Source: Apiotrichum sp. Y4204 (Eukaryota; Basidiomycota; Tremellomycetes; Trichosporonales; Trichosporonaceae). From it: a stretch of 64,000 bases of DNA. Both the position numbers and the translations under genes were made by a program. Below the pieces are notes generated by a model, which did no database searches, was not told where the DNA came from, and worked only from the letters and a program-made list of their open reading frames with translations. The DNA lies in contig JAMYHL010000010.1 of NCBI GenBank assembly GCA_025531455.1, forward strand, positions 372,001-436,000, read 5' to 3'. Of the stretch, positions 1 to 12,480 are shown in pieces; positions within the stretch are counted from its first letter, which is position 1; each line of letters begins with the position of its first letter.

Positions 1-3000
1 GGACTGATCGACTGATAGACCACCCGTACGCCACCCCGTCCAGGCCGTGAACCAGGCCCCGGATGACCCGGAGACAAACTCTTCATCAACCAACTCATGC
101 AACTCACCGGAATTCTCCTTTTTCACTTCCTTTGCCCTGTTGCACTACGTTGAGTTGGAATACCCTGTGGAGGTAATTCTACAGAGGCGTGTGGATGTGC
201 CTTAGCAAAGAAGCAGTCACTGATCGACCCAGGAGCGAGGAGCGCAGGATCGGATCCGAAGGGGCGAAGGGCCGGAGGGATCAGGCCGAGGGCGTAACAA
301 CACAGGGGGATCAGGTTGATCAGGGGGATAACTCTCGGCGATCAACACGGCGCCTGCAGGGATCGGGGCGCAAAGGGGAAAATGCAGCCAATCTGAACAC
401 AGGCCACAGCAATACCAGGAGCGGGGCGCTTGGGGAGTCCGAGGCGCTTGGCGTGAAATGGCAATGCGCAGCGTGCAGTGCGTACGAGGTGCCGAGGTGC
501 TGCGTAGAGAGCCGCAGAGAGAGGGCGAAAAAAAGAAAGAAAAGAATGTGGTGAGGGTGTCGAGTGAATTGCGTGGCGCAGGCAAATGGACAGTTGGTGT
601 CCGTGGAGAATTTGATCGTCTTGAAGAATGGCTACTAGCGTCCTCGGCGACTTTATCAATGTTTAAAGTGTAGAGGAGAGACAAGGACTAAGGAGTGCAC
701 GCAGGGGAGGAGGCACAGAGATCAGAATGGACGGGGGAGGGGAGACTGTCGAGGGAAACGAAAAGAGCGACGGCGGCGAGATTGAATTAGGACGAGCCTG
801 AGGAGACAGAGAGTTGAGAGGCGGCGACGAGGCGAATTGAATGGATAAACAATTGGGGCGAATTGGTGAAAGCACAACACTGTTGCGAACCACAATGGTG
901 AAGAGACAAGCGTCGACGACGACCACGACGATAAGAAATAGCAGGCACTATTTATTGTACCACCGCAGAGGGCGCAGACCAGGCCACCAAGAGTTGACTG
1001 TGGTTACCACGGCAGTCTTTGTCTAAGGGTACGACAGACAACGGAAGGGGGTGTGAGGGCGGGCAGGACGGCAGATGACTAGAACGCGGACGACAACCAG
1101 GAGAGCGGTACTGCGTACGTACAGTACTGGGCGACCGCGTTCCTATCAACAGTCTGAGCAGGATCCTGTTGGGGCACGGGGCCTCGGCAACGGGGAGAAA
1201 CGAGACACCTTATGACGAGAGAGGCCAAGAGCAGAGATATTATGGTTAGGGTGCATCTCGTACTACGACGCGCGCTGGTGAACTCGATCTCGTCACTCTC
1301 TCGCCAGGACAGATAGGCTCATGCACAGAGTTTGGGCCCAAGCATGGATGACCTGTTCTGGGAAGCTAAGAACCCAACGCCACTCCAGACTACATTAGAT
1401 GCTTTGCAGACTTCGGAGCGCATGGAACAAGTGTTCCTGCGTTCCTGTGTCTCCTGTCCTGGGATCCTGGTCGTGTCTCAATCTAGTTCTATTCGGTCTG
1501 ATCGCTTCGTGGAGAAGAACCTTCCCGTCTGAAGCCTGCGGTCTGGGTCTGGCCCGAGCCCGGGGTGATGGTGAGCTCGTGTTTGTGTTCAACGGTCATC
1601 ACATCGCCCTGCGCGTCCCGCGTTCCAAAGTACAGGTATCTGTCGTGTGCAAGTGACCTCATAGACGCATATCGACGTACGTTGCGGGGACATGATCGCC
1701 GCCAGGGTCCCGGCGGGTGCGAGATCCAGTCTGCGACCCCCGTTGTACCCTTGGCGTTGCTTGTCCTGCGAGGGACATGGAAGGCGGAGGTGAGGGTGGT
1801 CGCAGGATCGGTATCGTTCCCGACCATGCTGGCCCTGTTGGAGCCGAGCTTGAGGCAATACCCGTGCACCCGTGTGCTCTAGTGTCTGGCGTCTGGCCCG
1901 GTGCGGCTGCCGGGGGTTGCAAGCTTGGCGCGTTTGGGTCCGGGTTTGCCGTGGTTTACGCCCACGGCCCACCGGCCCACGGATCCACGAACCCTTGATG
2001 CACATTCGGATGGCAAGCGCACAACCAGCACAGCCGCAGAAGCTTGGGTCAATAACGGGAGCTGCCGTAACTTTTCTGGATTCCACCCAAACCTTGGGCT
2101 GCCGGGCTGGGAGGCATGCAGGGGGTGCTCTACACAGACGCACAGGGCCTAAGCTGTTCCAACGAGCGCGAGGTACACAGTTCCCTGCGCTGGTCGGTTG
2201 CAGACAGCGAAGACATGCGTTACAGACCCCGAAGCTCAAAGCTCAAAGGATAGCGCACACCCAATGGACGTCCAGGGGGGTGTTGTGGCACCAGGATACC
2301 AGGATGCCCAGGATGCGGGACGTTTCTCGTCTCTGTCTCTGACAGTAGCTCGCGATGGTCAAACAATAGTCTGCAAATCTGCAAGCGAGGGCAGCCACAG
2401 TGCAGGTAATGTAGGTATGTAGGTAATGCAGGCAATGCAGGTAAACATCAGGCAGACAAACATCCCTCCCCGTCGATCCCGGCACCGACGGCTGCCTGCG
2501 GTGGAGTAACCACGGAACAACAGCGGTACCGGTCCCGTCAAGCCACATCCAGGACCGGGCCGTCATAGGGATCAACATGTGCACATGTCCATGGTTTGCA
2601 TGTCTTGGCTTGGCTGTACCATACAGGTATATTGGTCGGCTTCATCGGCAGCGAGCAACAACATGGATTTTCGGAAATTTCTGTGCTCTCTTCACAAGCG
2701 TGCCCACCAAACACGCTACCCGGCCCACAACATTACGTTCCTAACGGGACCGGGCAGGCTGCAAGCCACTGCAATGTGCTGCGCAGTACTCGCTTCGTAG
2801 CTCCCTGCTCGCTGTGTGATCGACCTCCAGACGATCCTGACGTTGCCTCAGCCTGCAGGGAGCCTCAGTGGCCTGAGGATCGAGGATGCGCCAGCGAAGA
2901 TCTGCATCTCGTACTCAGCGGTCAGAACGCGCGCCGAAGCTGTTCGTTCGCCGCACAGAATTTATCTGGGGAAGATGTACAGTACACAGATTGATCCGAT

Positions 3001-4892
3001 GCGTGACCGGTTGTTGCCAGGATACCGCAGGGCAGCAGGGCCTTCCCCCTCCTGGCAGGAAGCAGGCACAACCTCAATCCATGCTGCCCAGCGAACCCAG
3101 CTCCGTTTGCATCCCGACCTTTTGACCACTCACGTCCCCGCCCGAAGAGAAGAGCTAGAAGAGTCCCTAGCCTATGATCGGTACCGAGTATAGGGTCAGC
3201 AGAATTCCACAGCCAGGGACCTCGAAACACCAACGATACACAAGAGGTATTACCTGACGAGCCCGAAGGACATGTCCGATAATGACGCCCGACGCTTGCG
3301 ACTGAACCCCCGGGGACGAGGGAGCTCCCGATGGGTGCTGCTGCTAGCTGCGAGCCGTTAGCTTGCAGCGACGTAGACCAGTAGGCGGTGGCGCTGACCC
3401 GCTGCCCCTACCAGGAGTGGGCAGGAGGTGTTTCGAAGTACTACGGTATGCCCCGGAACACAGGCTACTGCAAGCAGATCGAGACTAGCGCAGCTAACCT
3501 CCAACTGGGCGTCATCGAGTCCGTTGGTGTGCCTCACTTGTTAAACGCGTCCACGTGCAGCGCCACGACGTGCGTTACTCGTGGTCGTAACTTGCGTAAA
3601 ACCGGGCTGGAGAATGGCGGAGGATGCGTACGATGCGTCCTTCTGTAGGAACATGCGAATGCAGCGTGGTGTGCAATGCGTCAGACTCAACCCCCCCACC
3701 GCTGTAACTGCTTGTGAACAAAGGAGGAATGACTTCTGCGGGAAACACAGTCGCGTAAGTGTCTACGCGAACATTACGGCAAAACATCTAGAACCCCTCT
3801 GGCGTGCCTCCTAACTCAGAACAATGTGCTGGGTGCGGAGCGGGGCGGAGCGGGCCTGGTGCCTTCGGGTTCCCACACCCCAGTGACGAGAGTGGGGTGC
3901 ATGTGAGGTGGGTCCGACGTTGTGTCCGCAGCGCCGTGGGATACATACCGCGTCCACTCCGCACATCGCACATCTATGCAGATAACGCTTGCTCGACGCT
4001 CTGGGTTCGCGGCCCGTGTCTCAGCCAGCGCGCGGCTTTAATCGCAAGCGTGCTAAACTCTGACTTTGTGCACAGAGTTTGGAAAGTGGCAAAGGCAAAA
4101 GTTAACCATTGTTATTGCTGGCTTAGAAGGAGCCCCAATCCCGACCTTGAAGCCTGCAGACTGCTCCCCTCGCCGTATAGCCGCAGCGCTATCTGCTCCG
4201 ACTTTGTGTTAAGCCGCCGGCAGCTATTTGGGGTCCTGGGCTAGTCGTTGCGAGGTACATACATGAGGATGCTTGGCACATACCTTCGTTCATGACTGGA
4301 GGGCGAGCGGGGCCTCATCCGATCACGATACGGGGTTTGGTGTTCTAGACTGTGTCGGCCTTCTGGATAACTCCCACCTGAGTGGAGCACTAGAGACTTG
4401 ATTCACCTTGAGCAGAATCATTGGCGACAGTCCGAGATCAATTTGTGGCCATCGGGAACAGGGGAGTGGTGCCACAACCTCTCCCAGCTGCCACAAGTCT
4501 TTCGTCCACCATAGGACAAAGACTCTGAGACTTTCTAACTGTCTATACTGCTAGTTCACTCGCGTCTGAAGCTTTGATGAGAGTCGCTCCGGACGGTTTC
4601 CTCCTCTTGACTTCCTCTCGATGGCAGATTGTTTCTCCTCTGCCACCGCCACACTCGCAATGGACAGACATCTAGTCCTGGGGGCGTCACCAATAAGCCA
4701 GATCGCATCACGTGACGAACTGCTGCTCCCCGATCACCGTTCGAATCTGCAACTCCACCAAAGCCACCATTTTGCCGCCCAACGCCATCTGCCTCGAAAA
4801 CAAATCCAGTTCCAGCTCCATTCCAACCCACTCCACTCCACACCTCAACTTCTTCGCCTGGCGGCCCCTTCCCTCTCCTCGGCTCGCTCACG
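1..4892. other. Gene-poor region, no supported gene
   Basis: No reading frame here has the C/G-ending codon pattern of the neighbouring genes, joins across introns, or resembles a known family. Open frames are short and overlap on both strands. The first 0.9 kb is purine-rich on the plus strand, as expected for a pyrimidine-rich 5' flank of a minus-strand gene, but no such gene is visible. A small degenerate repeat of GTAGGTAATGCAG-like units lies at about 2401-2445. The last few hundred bases before 4893 must hold the CYP8 promoter and 5' UTR; no TATA box is obvious. Pseudogene or transposon remnants too decayed to see by eye cannot be excluded. Confidence 0.6.
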
Positions 4893-6964
4893 ATGGGACG
4901 CAACACTGACAAGATGTACATTACGCACTCGGAGCACGCTGCGGGCAGCCACAGCGCCGCCGGCAGCGGAAAGCGCGCGGAGACGGGGCATAATGAGATG
5001 CTGAGATTGCCGTTGTGAGTAGCAGAGGGGAAGGTGTATGGAGGTTCGAAGGAGAGCGTCGAGGATCGATGGTTGCTAATTCTCAGTGACTGCTGCGCGC
5101 TCTCGCTTCAGCCATTCCGGAATCCCGTGGCCGTCATCGCGGATACCAAGCCCGGCGAGCAGCTGCGCGCGGATGTGTTCGACCTGCTGAACATCGTGCC
5201 GTATGTGCGCAAGTTCAAGACTAGTGGGTATCAGTCACGTTTCTAATCTTACCCACCAGATCCCGTGTCGGGGAAGCCGCTGGATACGAGTGCGCTGATC
5301 AAGCTCAACTTCTTCAAGGTGGGTTGTTTAATCATGATGGTTCTAACCCTTAGAATGCGGAGGGCAACTACCACGACCCGATCACGTTCAAGGTCTTCTC
5401 GCCTCACGTGCACATTGTCTTCCTTAAGAACACGGGCAACGTTTTTGACATGGCATCTCTCCAGCTGCTGGCAATCAAACCCAAGACGTGGCGGGATCTC
5501 ATGACGGACGAGCCGTTCAAGCGGGAGGACATCATCACGATCCAGGACCCGGCGAACCTCAAGGCCCGCGACTTGCGCGAGTACGACTATGTGAAACAGG
5601 AGAAGAAGGTTGGGGAGGAGGATCAGGCGAACGACCCGCTCAAGGGCATCAATGTCGATGCGGCGGGTGGAGCGAGCAAGGTGCTCAAGATGCTGGCTGA
5701 GAAGGTGGGTGTTTTGATTCGAAGCGAACCCATTCATTATCTGACTACAGACGCGGGAAGAGGAGGAGACGTCCAAGGCCTCGACGCCCGTTCCGGAGAT
5801 GCCTAAGGAGGAAAAGGAGGGAGTCATCGCAAAACGCAAGGTTGAGCAGCTAGCCTGTGAGTAGGGAATCACGGCGCCGCTAATCCCAGACAATGCTACC
5901 AACTTTACCACCGGTCGCGCTGCTGCTTCGTTTACCAGCACGACTCTTGCGCCCCAGGTTGTGAACGAGCGTCTTCTTCTGGACGAGGAGGAGAGTGAGT
6001 TGAAGAATCTGTGAACACCGAACTCACACGCAGTCATGTTCGAGGAACTGAAGAAGCCGGTAAAGGAGAAGGATCGCCTAAAGTCCAAGGCCTACGCCAC
6101 CATTATGACAAACTATGGTGGACTCAACGTCGAGCTACACGGCGACCGCGCGCCGAAGACGGTATACAACTTTGTTCAGCTTGCCAAGGAGGGCAAGTAC
6201 GACAATGTCGTTTTCCACCGCTTGATACCGGGTTTCATGGTGGGTGTGGACTGCGACCAACACTGATCCACCAGGTGCAAGGCGGCGACCCGACAGGGAC
6301 GGGACGAGGTGGCAAGAGCTACTGGGGCGAGCCGTTCCGGGACGAGTACGACGAGAAGGGCGCGTACAAGCACGATGCACGCGGCGTGCTCTCCATGGCG
6401 AACAGTGGACCTCGAACAAACTCGTCCCAGTTCTTCATTACATTTCGCGAGACGCCGCATCTTAACAACAAGCACACTGTGTTTGGGAAACTCGTCGGCG
6501 GAGAAGACACGCTGAACCGCATTGAGCGCATCGCCGTACGGCCAGGGTCTGACCGGCCAGTGAAGGATGTCGTCATCCAGAGTGTACAGGTGTAGGTCCA
6601 ACAATCATCTTGAACACAGTTACTCACACCCAGTCTTCAAGATCCTTTTGAGGACTACAAGAAGCGCCTCACAGCACGCCTGGCGCGGCAAGACCAGTCG
6701 GAGGAGGCGCAGCGGAAACGCGCGGCAGCAGCGGCCGAGCGCGAAAAGGACCGCACGACATGGCTCGGCACCGACCTCGGCGCGAAGGGCGAGAGCGCGG
6801 CAGCAAAGGAGGACCGTAAGCGCAAGGCCGAGGATGGCGGTGTGGGCAAGTATCTCGCGGCGAAGAAGGGCTCTGCAGCAAAACCTGCCGCCGCGCCACT
6901 CGAGTTTGGCGTCGAGAAGAAGAAGCGCAAGGGCGGCGGATTTGGAGATTTCTCGGGATGGTAG
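4893..6964 (+). CDS. CYP8: U-box peptidyl-prolyl cis-trans isomerase, PPIL2/Cyp8 type
   Basis: Nuclear cyclophilin with an N-terminal U-box, a family linked to the spliceosome and to ubiquitin ligase activity. Nine exons fit: 4893-5014, 5087-5223, 5260-5318, 5354-5704, 5751-5856, 5890-5994, 6034-6239, 6275-6591, 6634-6964, giving 577 aa, close to the family length. The U-box occupies about residues 37-105 (CCALSLQPF, then [20 protein letters not shown]). The isomerase domain follows at about 295-465, with [19 protein letters not shown] and [13 protein letters not shown]. The cyclosporin-contact tryptophan of cyclophilin A (W121) is replaced by His in [12 protein letters not shown]; substitution there is usual in this subfamily. 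The charged Lys/Arg/Ala tail ends in FGDFSGW, a PPIL2-like end. The start is the first ATG in a frame leading directly into the U-box. Introns are 33-72 nt. The gene converges on the minus-strand gene ending at 7148. Confidence 0.93.
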
Positions 6965-7147
6965 CAGTAGCGTATGCATATTAATGTAGCCTTTCGTTGG
7001 CTGTGTACAGAACTCGCTTTCAACTCGCAAGACAGATAACTACAATAAACGACTGTCCTCTCACTTGTCAAACTGGGATGCGCCTCCATTTCGACACCAG
7101 TCCCTCTTCCCCTTGCGCCTCACCTCTTCTTCACCTCTTCATTTCCC

Positions 7148-8851
7148 TCAGATCCTGCCACCCTTGTACTCCTCGCCCTGGAGCTTCCGCAGCGCAGCGG
7201 CATGCACCTCTCCCCGGGACGCAGCCCCGGCACCAGGACCGAAAGTGTGGTGCGTGGCGTGCGTCGACGTGGACGTAAAGCTCGCAGCGTACAGCGAGGG
7301 GGGCACGCTCGAGAGGGGCGTGAAGTTTGCGCTCGGGCTGGTCCTCCACGACGTGTGCGCGCTCTCGTTCGAGTCACGGTCAGGCGACGCGGTGATGGGG
7401 CTCAGCGCCGGGCCGGGCGCACTCGCGAGGCGCTGGCGCTGGCGGGGCGTCGCGGGCTCGGTGGCGTCCTCGTGCTCGCCCTCAGAGCCCGATCCCCACT
7501 CGGTGAGCGGGGCGAGGCGCGCAGGCGGCGAGTGCAGCGGCGGGGGCAGGGATCCCCGCACGCTGATCCCCGTCTCGTCCGCGAGGCTGCGCGGGCCGCG
7601 GCGCCGGTGGGACTTTGCGTGCGCGTGCCGCCGCCGCCGCTCGATCTCGGCAATGCGCGATTCAATGTCCGCAATGCGTTCGCGGAGCGCGGCGTTGGAG
7701 GCGCGCAGGCGGGAGATTTCCGCTACCTCCTCTGGCGAGTACTGCTGCTTCGGAGCGGATGGGGCGATGGGAGTGGAGGTGGGGGTCGACATTGTGGACA
7801 TTGTGCGCCGGTGCGTGGGCGTAGGCGTGCTGGTCTCCGCGAGGGAGACGGGGCGGGGGAGGGCGTCGCGGATGCTCGAGAGCGCGCCTCGGCGGATTGG
7901 CGGGCGGGGACCGTCTGGGCCGGGTGGTGCGACCTTGCTAAGGACTAACTGCTTCAAGGGAGCCAAGGGAGCGGCCTGTGAAGGGGAGGGAGGCAGAGGG
8001 GCAGCTGTATCGACAGGCTTGGGGGCCACGGGAGTCTTGCTAGGAGGCAGCGGGACAGGGTCGAGGGAGACGGTCGAGGTCGGCCGTGAGTCCGGGATGA
8101 CTATGCTGCGGCGTGGGGGGCGCGGTGGCGCGAGTGCTGGGTCGTCTTGAATGCGCGGGAAGGCGAGGAGCGAGGCGGGCACGTCTGGTGTGCTCGGCGA
8201 TGGGGAGCGGGGGGACGGGGCCTCGTCCTGCGCAGAGAGGTCGGGGACGGGCTCGACGGGGGAAAGGGCGCGGTCGGATGCCGGCGGCGTAGGCGTGTAA
8301 TGCGACGCGTCAGAGTCCGAGTCGTAGCTCCCAAAACTGCCAAAGCTCTCGTTACTGTCGTTCGGGTTGTCGCGCTCGCAGTCGTCGCTCCGGTCAGTCA
8401 CTGTCGGCTCGGAGGTGCACGAGTACTCTGAGCCCGAGTCGTGGTCGTGTTCGACGGGGTCGCAGCCGGGGTAGCAGTACGAGTCTGGGCGGGCAAACGA
8501 CGTGGCGGGATGCGAGTCGGACGTCGAGAGCCACGACACGCGTTCGACAAAGCGTACTCGCGCAGGCGGCTTTCCCTTCTGCTGCTTGCGCTCGCGCTCC
8601 CGCGCCCGCTCCACTTCCCACTCGCGCTCGCGTTCCATCTCGAGCTCGAGCTGCCGCCGCCGCTCGCGCTTCCGCCGCTGCTCGTCCTCCAGCTCGCGAG
8701 CGTACTCGCGCTCATCCTCGTCCGCCCACTGGTCCAGCGTGTACATTCCCGGCCGGATCACGAGTCCCGATTCCTCAGGGCCTGAGCGGCGCGGAGGGCG
8801 CAGCGGCGCCCGCGGGAGGGGCGTAAAGCTGTTGTACGTCGCGGCGAACAT
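7148..8851 (-). CDS. Hypothetical coiled-coil, low-complexity protein (567 aa)
   Basis: A single uninterrupted exon of 567 aa with strong C/G-third-position bias, so it is probably real. I recognise no family. Seen in the sequence: a Pro/Arg-rich N-terminus; a long charged segment at about residues 40-95 rich in Glu and Arg (for example RQLELEMEREREWEVERA), likely a helical coiled coil; a Ser/Asp/Pro-rich disordered middle; a second heptad-like coiled coil near 375-410 (AEISRLRASNAALRERIADI) followed by a basic cluster with HAHAKSHRRRG; and a Ser/Thr/Pro-rich tail. There is no signal peptide or membrane segment. A 361-codon frame on the opposite strand at 7065-8150 is a shadow of this biased composition. 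A scaffold or cytoskeletal adaptor is possible but is only a guess from composition. Confidence 0.7.
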   Translation of the reverse strand: MFAATYNSFTPLPRAPLRPPRRSGPEESGLVIRPGMYTLDQWADEDEREYARELEDEQRRKRERRRQLELEMEREREWEVERARERERKQQKGKPPARVRFVERVSWLSTSDSHPATSFARPDSYCYPGCDPVEHDHDSGSEYSCTSEPTVTDRSDDCERDNPNDSNESFGSFGSYDSDSDASHYTPTPPASDRALSPVEPVPDLSAQDEAPSPRSPSPSTPDVPASLLAFPRIQDDPALAPPRPPRRSIVIPDSRPTSTVSLDPVPLPPSKTPVAPKPVDTAAPLPPSPSQAAPLAPLKQLVLSKVAPPGPDGPRPPIRRGALSSIRDALPRPVSLAETSTPTPTHRRTMSTMSTPTSTPIAPSAPKQQYSPEEVAEISRLRASNAALRERIADIESRIAEIERRRRHAHAKSHRRRGPRSLADETGISVRGSLPPPLHSPPARLAPLTEWGSGSEGEHEDATEPATPRQRQRLASAPGPALSPITASPDRDSNESAHTSWRTSPSANFTPLSSVPPSLYAASFTSTSTHATHHTFGPGAGAASRGEVHAAALRKLQGEEYKGGRI

Positions 8852-11443
8852 CGCGAGGGGGAGAGGGACTGTTCAACGTTCGAGTTCGATGTTCGATGGA
8901 TCGACGACCGCGTGCTTCGTGGTGAATCACGGCCCGGGGAGTAGTTGTTGTCGTCTGCGAGTGTTCGAGTGTGGTGCTCTGTGCCTCGCCACTGTGCCAC
9001 TGTGCGACACAGTGATAGCTGTGGTACTAGGTACTGCGATGTTTGAGGGGCTGATTGTCCAGGGGCCGGGGAGGGGAGTGGCTGCGACCTGACACCGAAA
9101 CACGATCTGCGACGTCGAACAACGAGTGAGCACAACGAATGGGAGAATGAGAGAGTGTGTGGAGTCAGAATCAAGAAGTGCGCATCTATGGAGATCAGAT
9201 GTCTGTGAGTCCCGCTGTCTGTGAGTGAGCGACAGATGCGCGACTGCTCCTGGTGGCTGCTGCTCGCGCTCGACCATCATCCCTCGCAACGTTACCGTCG
9301 CCCCAGCAACCCGATGACAGCACGGGATGGAGAGGCTCACGCAGCCTGGGGAACCGGTCAGGTATCAACTCGGCTCGGAGTGGAAGGGTGTGCCTGGCGT
9401 GGGGCAGCAGAGGATAAAGAGTACAGAGGGTCGAGAGAGGCCCAGAGATCCAGAGAGGGACAGATACCAGCCCAGACACGCTCGTTAAGCTCCAGAGTTC
9501 GTCACGCTGCCGAACAAAACCAGAACCCAGAAATACCTTTGTCGTTGGCTGCAGATCACATGCGCACCCTGCGCTTGCACGTACTTCAGCGGGTGGCAAT
9601 TATGCAGTGTCGGGAGATCTTAACACGGGTGTTACGGTAGGTCTTCGGGGAGTCCACGTAGATGGGAGCCAGGGGACGCAGATGGTCGGTAGCGGTAGCG
9701 GTCCCGCAATCCGCACCCAGCTCACCAGCGAGTGGGCAGCCAGGAGTGCCGCATCCCACAATCGCATCTGCTTCCTCCATGTTGCGTAATTGGCTCCTCT
9801 TCGGTACTTGGATGCTCAGGAAGCAGAAGAAAACAAGTACAAAGGCATGCCATGATACCTGATACCGCGGGAGTGCTTGTTCCTGCGCTGGCGTTCCTGG
9901 CACCTCCAGCCGTTCGCCTCTGGCGTGCCGAGCCAGACCTACCAAGCTCCAAACTTGTGCATCAACCAAACACTCAAGCGCGTATCAGAGAGTACGTACT
10001 CGCACATGACCAGTCCCGAAGGCACCGCGCCTGTCGCAACTCTTCGGACTCATTGTCCCTTTGATACCAGATCGCGCAGAGATCGGTCAGAGATATCGGA
10101 CGCCAACTCATCTGGGGGGTACGCGAGGTTGTGTCCGCAGTTGCTTGGGGCCAGCAGATACAGCGGCTCGTATCTACGAGATCTGACAAGGTTCACATGT
10201 TCTGACAACGTTCGCACTGCACACCAACATCCGAGTAACCCTTGACCGCTACCATGGTACCATGGTACCAAGTTTGGCAAGTTTGGATCCAGCTCCCTGT
10301 GCTCCTGACTTGATCCTGATATCCTGCATCTTGCGACACGACAACATCCCGCGCGGGGCAGCCGATTGTGCTAGGTGCTATCCCCACTCCATACATGCAC
10401 ACCAAAAACACGTATCGGCTCTGGTTTCTGACTTTGGAGTTTGGCGTTGGGGATATGGAGATGTTGCGGTCAAGGTTGGGACATTCCACTCCATGTTACC
10501 AGCCCTCCTTGATCACATTTGGAGTAGTCACCCGACGGTGACAGGTGTGAATGCCGGTGTTCATTCCCGTGCCGGCGTTCTTCGCGGTAGGCCCGACTGC
10601 TCCGGTGTCAGCTTCTGGTCGTCGGCATCCAACGCCCCTTTCTCAAGCAACTCAGCCGAGGATGTTCTCACGATCTCACAGGCAATCGTTGTGACCTTGT
10701 GATTCCAATCATTCGATGCCACAATTTACGCCATGCAGCATCCAACATCCAGCAGTCACTCTGCACTCTGTCGGTGTGGCAGAACGATCGCTATCACTTG
10801 AAATCAATGACGTCAAGTCACGTGCATTCCGTCTGTTTTCCCACGAAGGCCATTGGCGACTGACCCAACCCAGGCGAGCGCCGTTTGTACCACTTGCGGC
10901 GTGGCTTTTGATTTCTGACAGTGATCAATCATTACCTTGGCGGCGCATCCCTCCGCCGTCGTCGACAGCTCGCCGCTCACGACCACAACCCCACTCGTCA
11001 CCACCACACACTCCACCAACAACACAAACAATCACCACAACCAAGCACCGCCCGGTCATCTCGGCACCATGCACTGCCTCCGCCATGTGCTCCTCTACGC
11101 CATACTCATACCGATGCCGGTGCGTCCTGCAGCAGTTACTGAGACTGTATGCTGACATGGGAATTTGACTTTGGCTCGCTGCTGTTGTTGTTGCTTGTTG
11201 TTTTTGATGTGCCGCTTTCTTCACGCTGCTTGGGTTACGGATTCGCGACCGTTTCCTATCACCTCCCTCGGCGTTACTTGATGGCTCTACGACGTCTTTT
11301 GTGTAACCCATACCCGGCATATACTCCATCACCGGACCCATCACTCCTCGACGGGCTGATTGACGCTCAACTCAATTGACCTTTCGACCGTGTTTGCTAT
11401 CACAATTGGGTACATTCCGTCCGCCCGCCGCAACGTTTGCATA
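8852..11443. other. Intergenic region with no supported gene
   Basis: About 2.6 kb between divergent genes. No convincing coding frame or structural RNA was found. An 18-bp perfect palindrome (TACCATGGTACCATGGTA) sits at 10250-10267. From about 10960 the plus strand becomes CA/CT-rich, as in 5' leaders elsewhere in this window. An ATG in good context at 11070 opens a short hydrophobic frame with C/G-ending codons that could be an upstream ORF or an extra first exon of the gene annotated at 11444. Confidence 0.5.
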
Positions 11444-12480
11444 ATGTCACCCGACGACGACACTTACCATTCCTATCGGTTCATCCCCACACTTCGACAT
11501 CTTCTTCCTCACACCACCATCCCACACCCATCACCAAATTTCTCTGCGCCGATCCAATTCATTCCCCCACGGCCCCACACAGTCTGCATCGCCACTACTT
11601 CTTCTAGTGTTTACGGTGGCGGCGTACTGGGCGATTCGGCCATGCGGATATTGCATGACGATTGTGAGTAGCTCGCGTGACTCGCGACCAAGTCAACTGT
11701 GTCTGTTGGGAGTGGCAGCGATAAGCATCGATCGGAGGCAGATGATGCCAAGCATGCCGAGTGTCCATCGTCATTGATTATGGTTATTTGTTTGACTGGA
11801 GCCGAATCCTTGAATGCAATGTCAAGTACTCACACCCTCAGCTCGCGATACTCTTCTTCTCCACATCACCCTCGTCGCCCTTCGTCTCTGTCCTCTCAGA
11901 TCCTCCAGCGCCACCAGCTGTTCCTAGCTCTCCGGTGCCCTACGACACCAATATCCCGGAGCGTGGCGCCTTCTGCCTCAACGGCGGCTACCTGTTTGAC
12001 CCTGTTCTCTCGGGGTACCGAGAGATGCAGCGCGTATGGCGGGAGACACTCGACGGCGATGGAAAGGATGTTACTGCGGACGGTGCAGTTGGCGCGGCGA
12101 GCGCAGTCACCAAGCCATCGTCGGACGTCTCCGTTGGATCCAACCAATCCGCCGACCCATTGGACGCACCTCCTTTGAATGCTGGGCCACCCGCTGCCGC
12201 CCAAACAACCGTCCGGTCGAGTGGCCTTCCGGATGGCTACGTTGATCTTAGTATCGGCGGGGTTGGTATTGTGCTCGATCTTGGGTGGCACCGCACTGAT
12301 GAGGGCCTCCGCTGGGAGGTGGAGAATGTCCGCCAAGCTGCCGAGGCCAAGCGCGGCCGGCGAATTCTGCGACAGCGTCGCCGAGGGGTTACCCCACCGC
12401 CCGTCGTCGCCGCCCCCGCCCCCACGGCGAACAAGGTCGACAACCCGTGGCTGCGCACGCCATTCGTTGGTCTATGGTAG
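11444..12480 (+). CDS. Unrecognised protein, two-exon model (266 aa)
   Basis: The exon 11900-12480 is well supported: a long frame with strong C/G-third-position codons ending in TAG. Before it, the frame 11444-11663 ends in a phase-1 GTGAGT donor that joins in phase to the acceptor ending at 11899, giving 266 aa with a 236-nt intron. The protein has no recognised domain. Visible features are GAFCLNGGYLFDPVLSGYRE soon after the junction, a Ser/Ala/Pro-rich middle, a conserved-looking segment GYVDLSIGGVGIVLDLGWHR, and a basic Arg-rich stretch before a Pro/Ala tail. The N-terminal exon has weaker codon bias and the true start is uncertain. An alternative first exon at 11070 encodes MHCLRHVLLYAILIPMP, which could be a signal anchor. 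Confidence 0.4.

Noticed and set aside
1321..4084. Shared 14-mer TGCACAGAGTTTGG at about 1322 and 4069 suggesting terminal repeats of an element
   Set aside because: The match does not extend beyond 14 bp, and several such pairs are expected by chance in 64 kb.
7065..8150. 361-codon plus-strand frame opposite the orphan coiled-coil gene
   Set aside because: Arg/Gly/Ser-rich composition typical of the antisense of a C/G-third-position gene; no domain and no splice support.
10250..10267. Perfect 18-bp palindrome TACCATGGTACCATGGTA
   Set aside because: Short, built from two overlapping NcoI/KpnI-type palindromes; no associated gene or paired site to suggest function.
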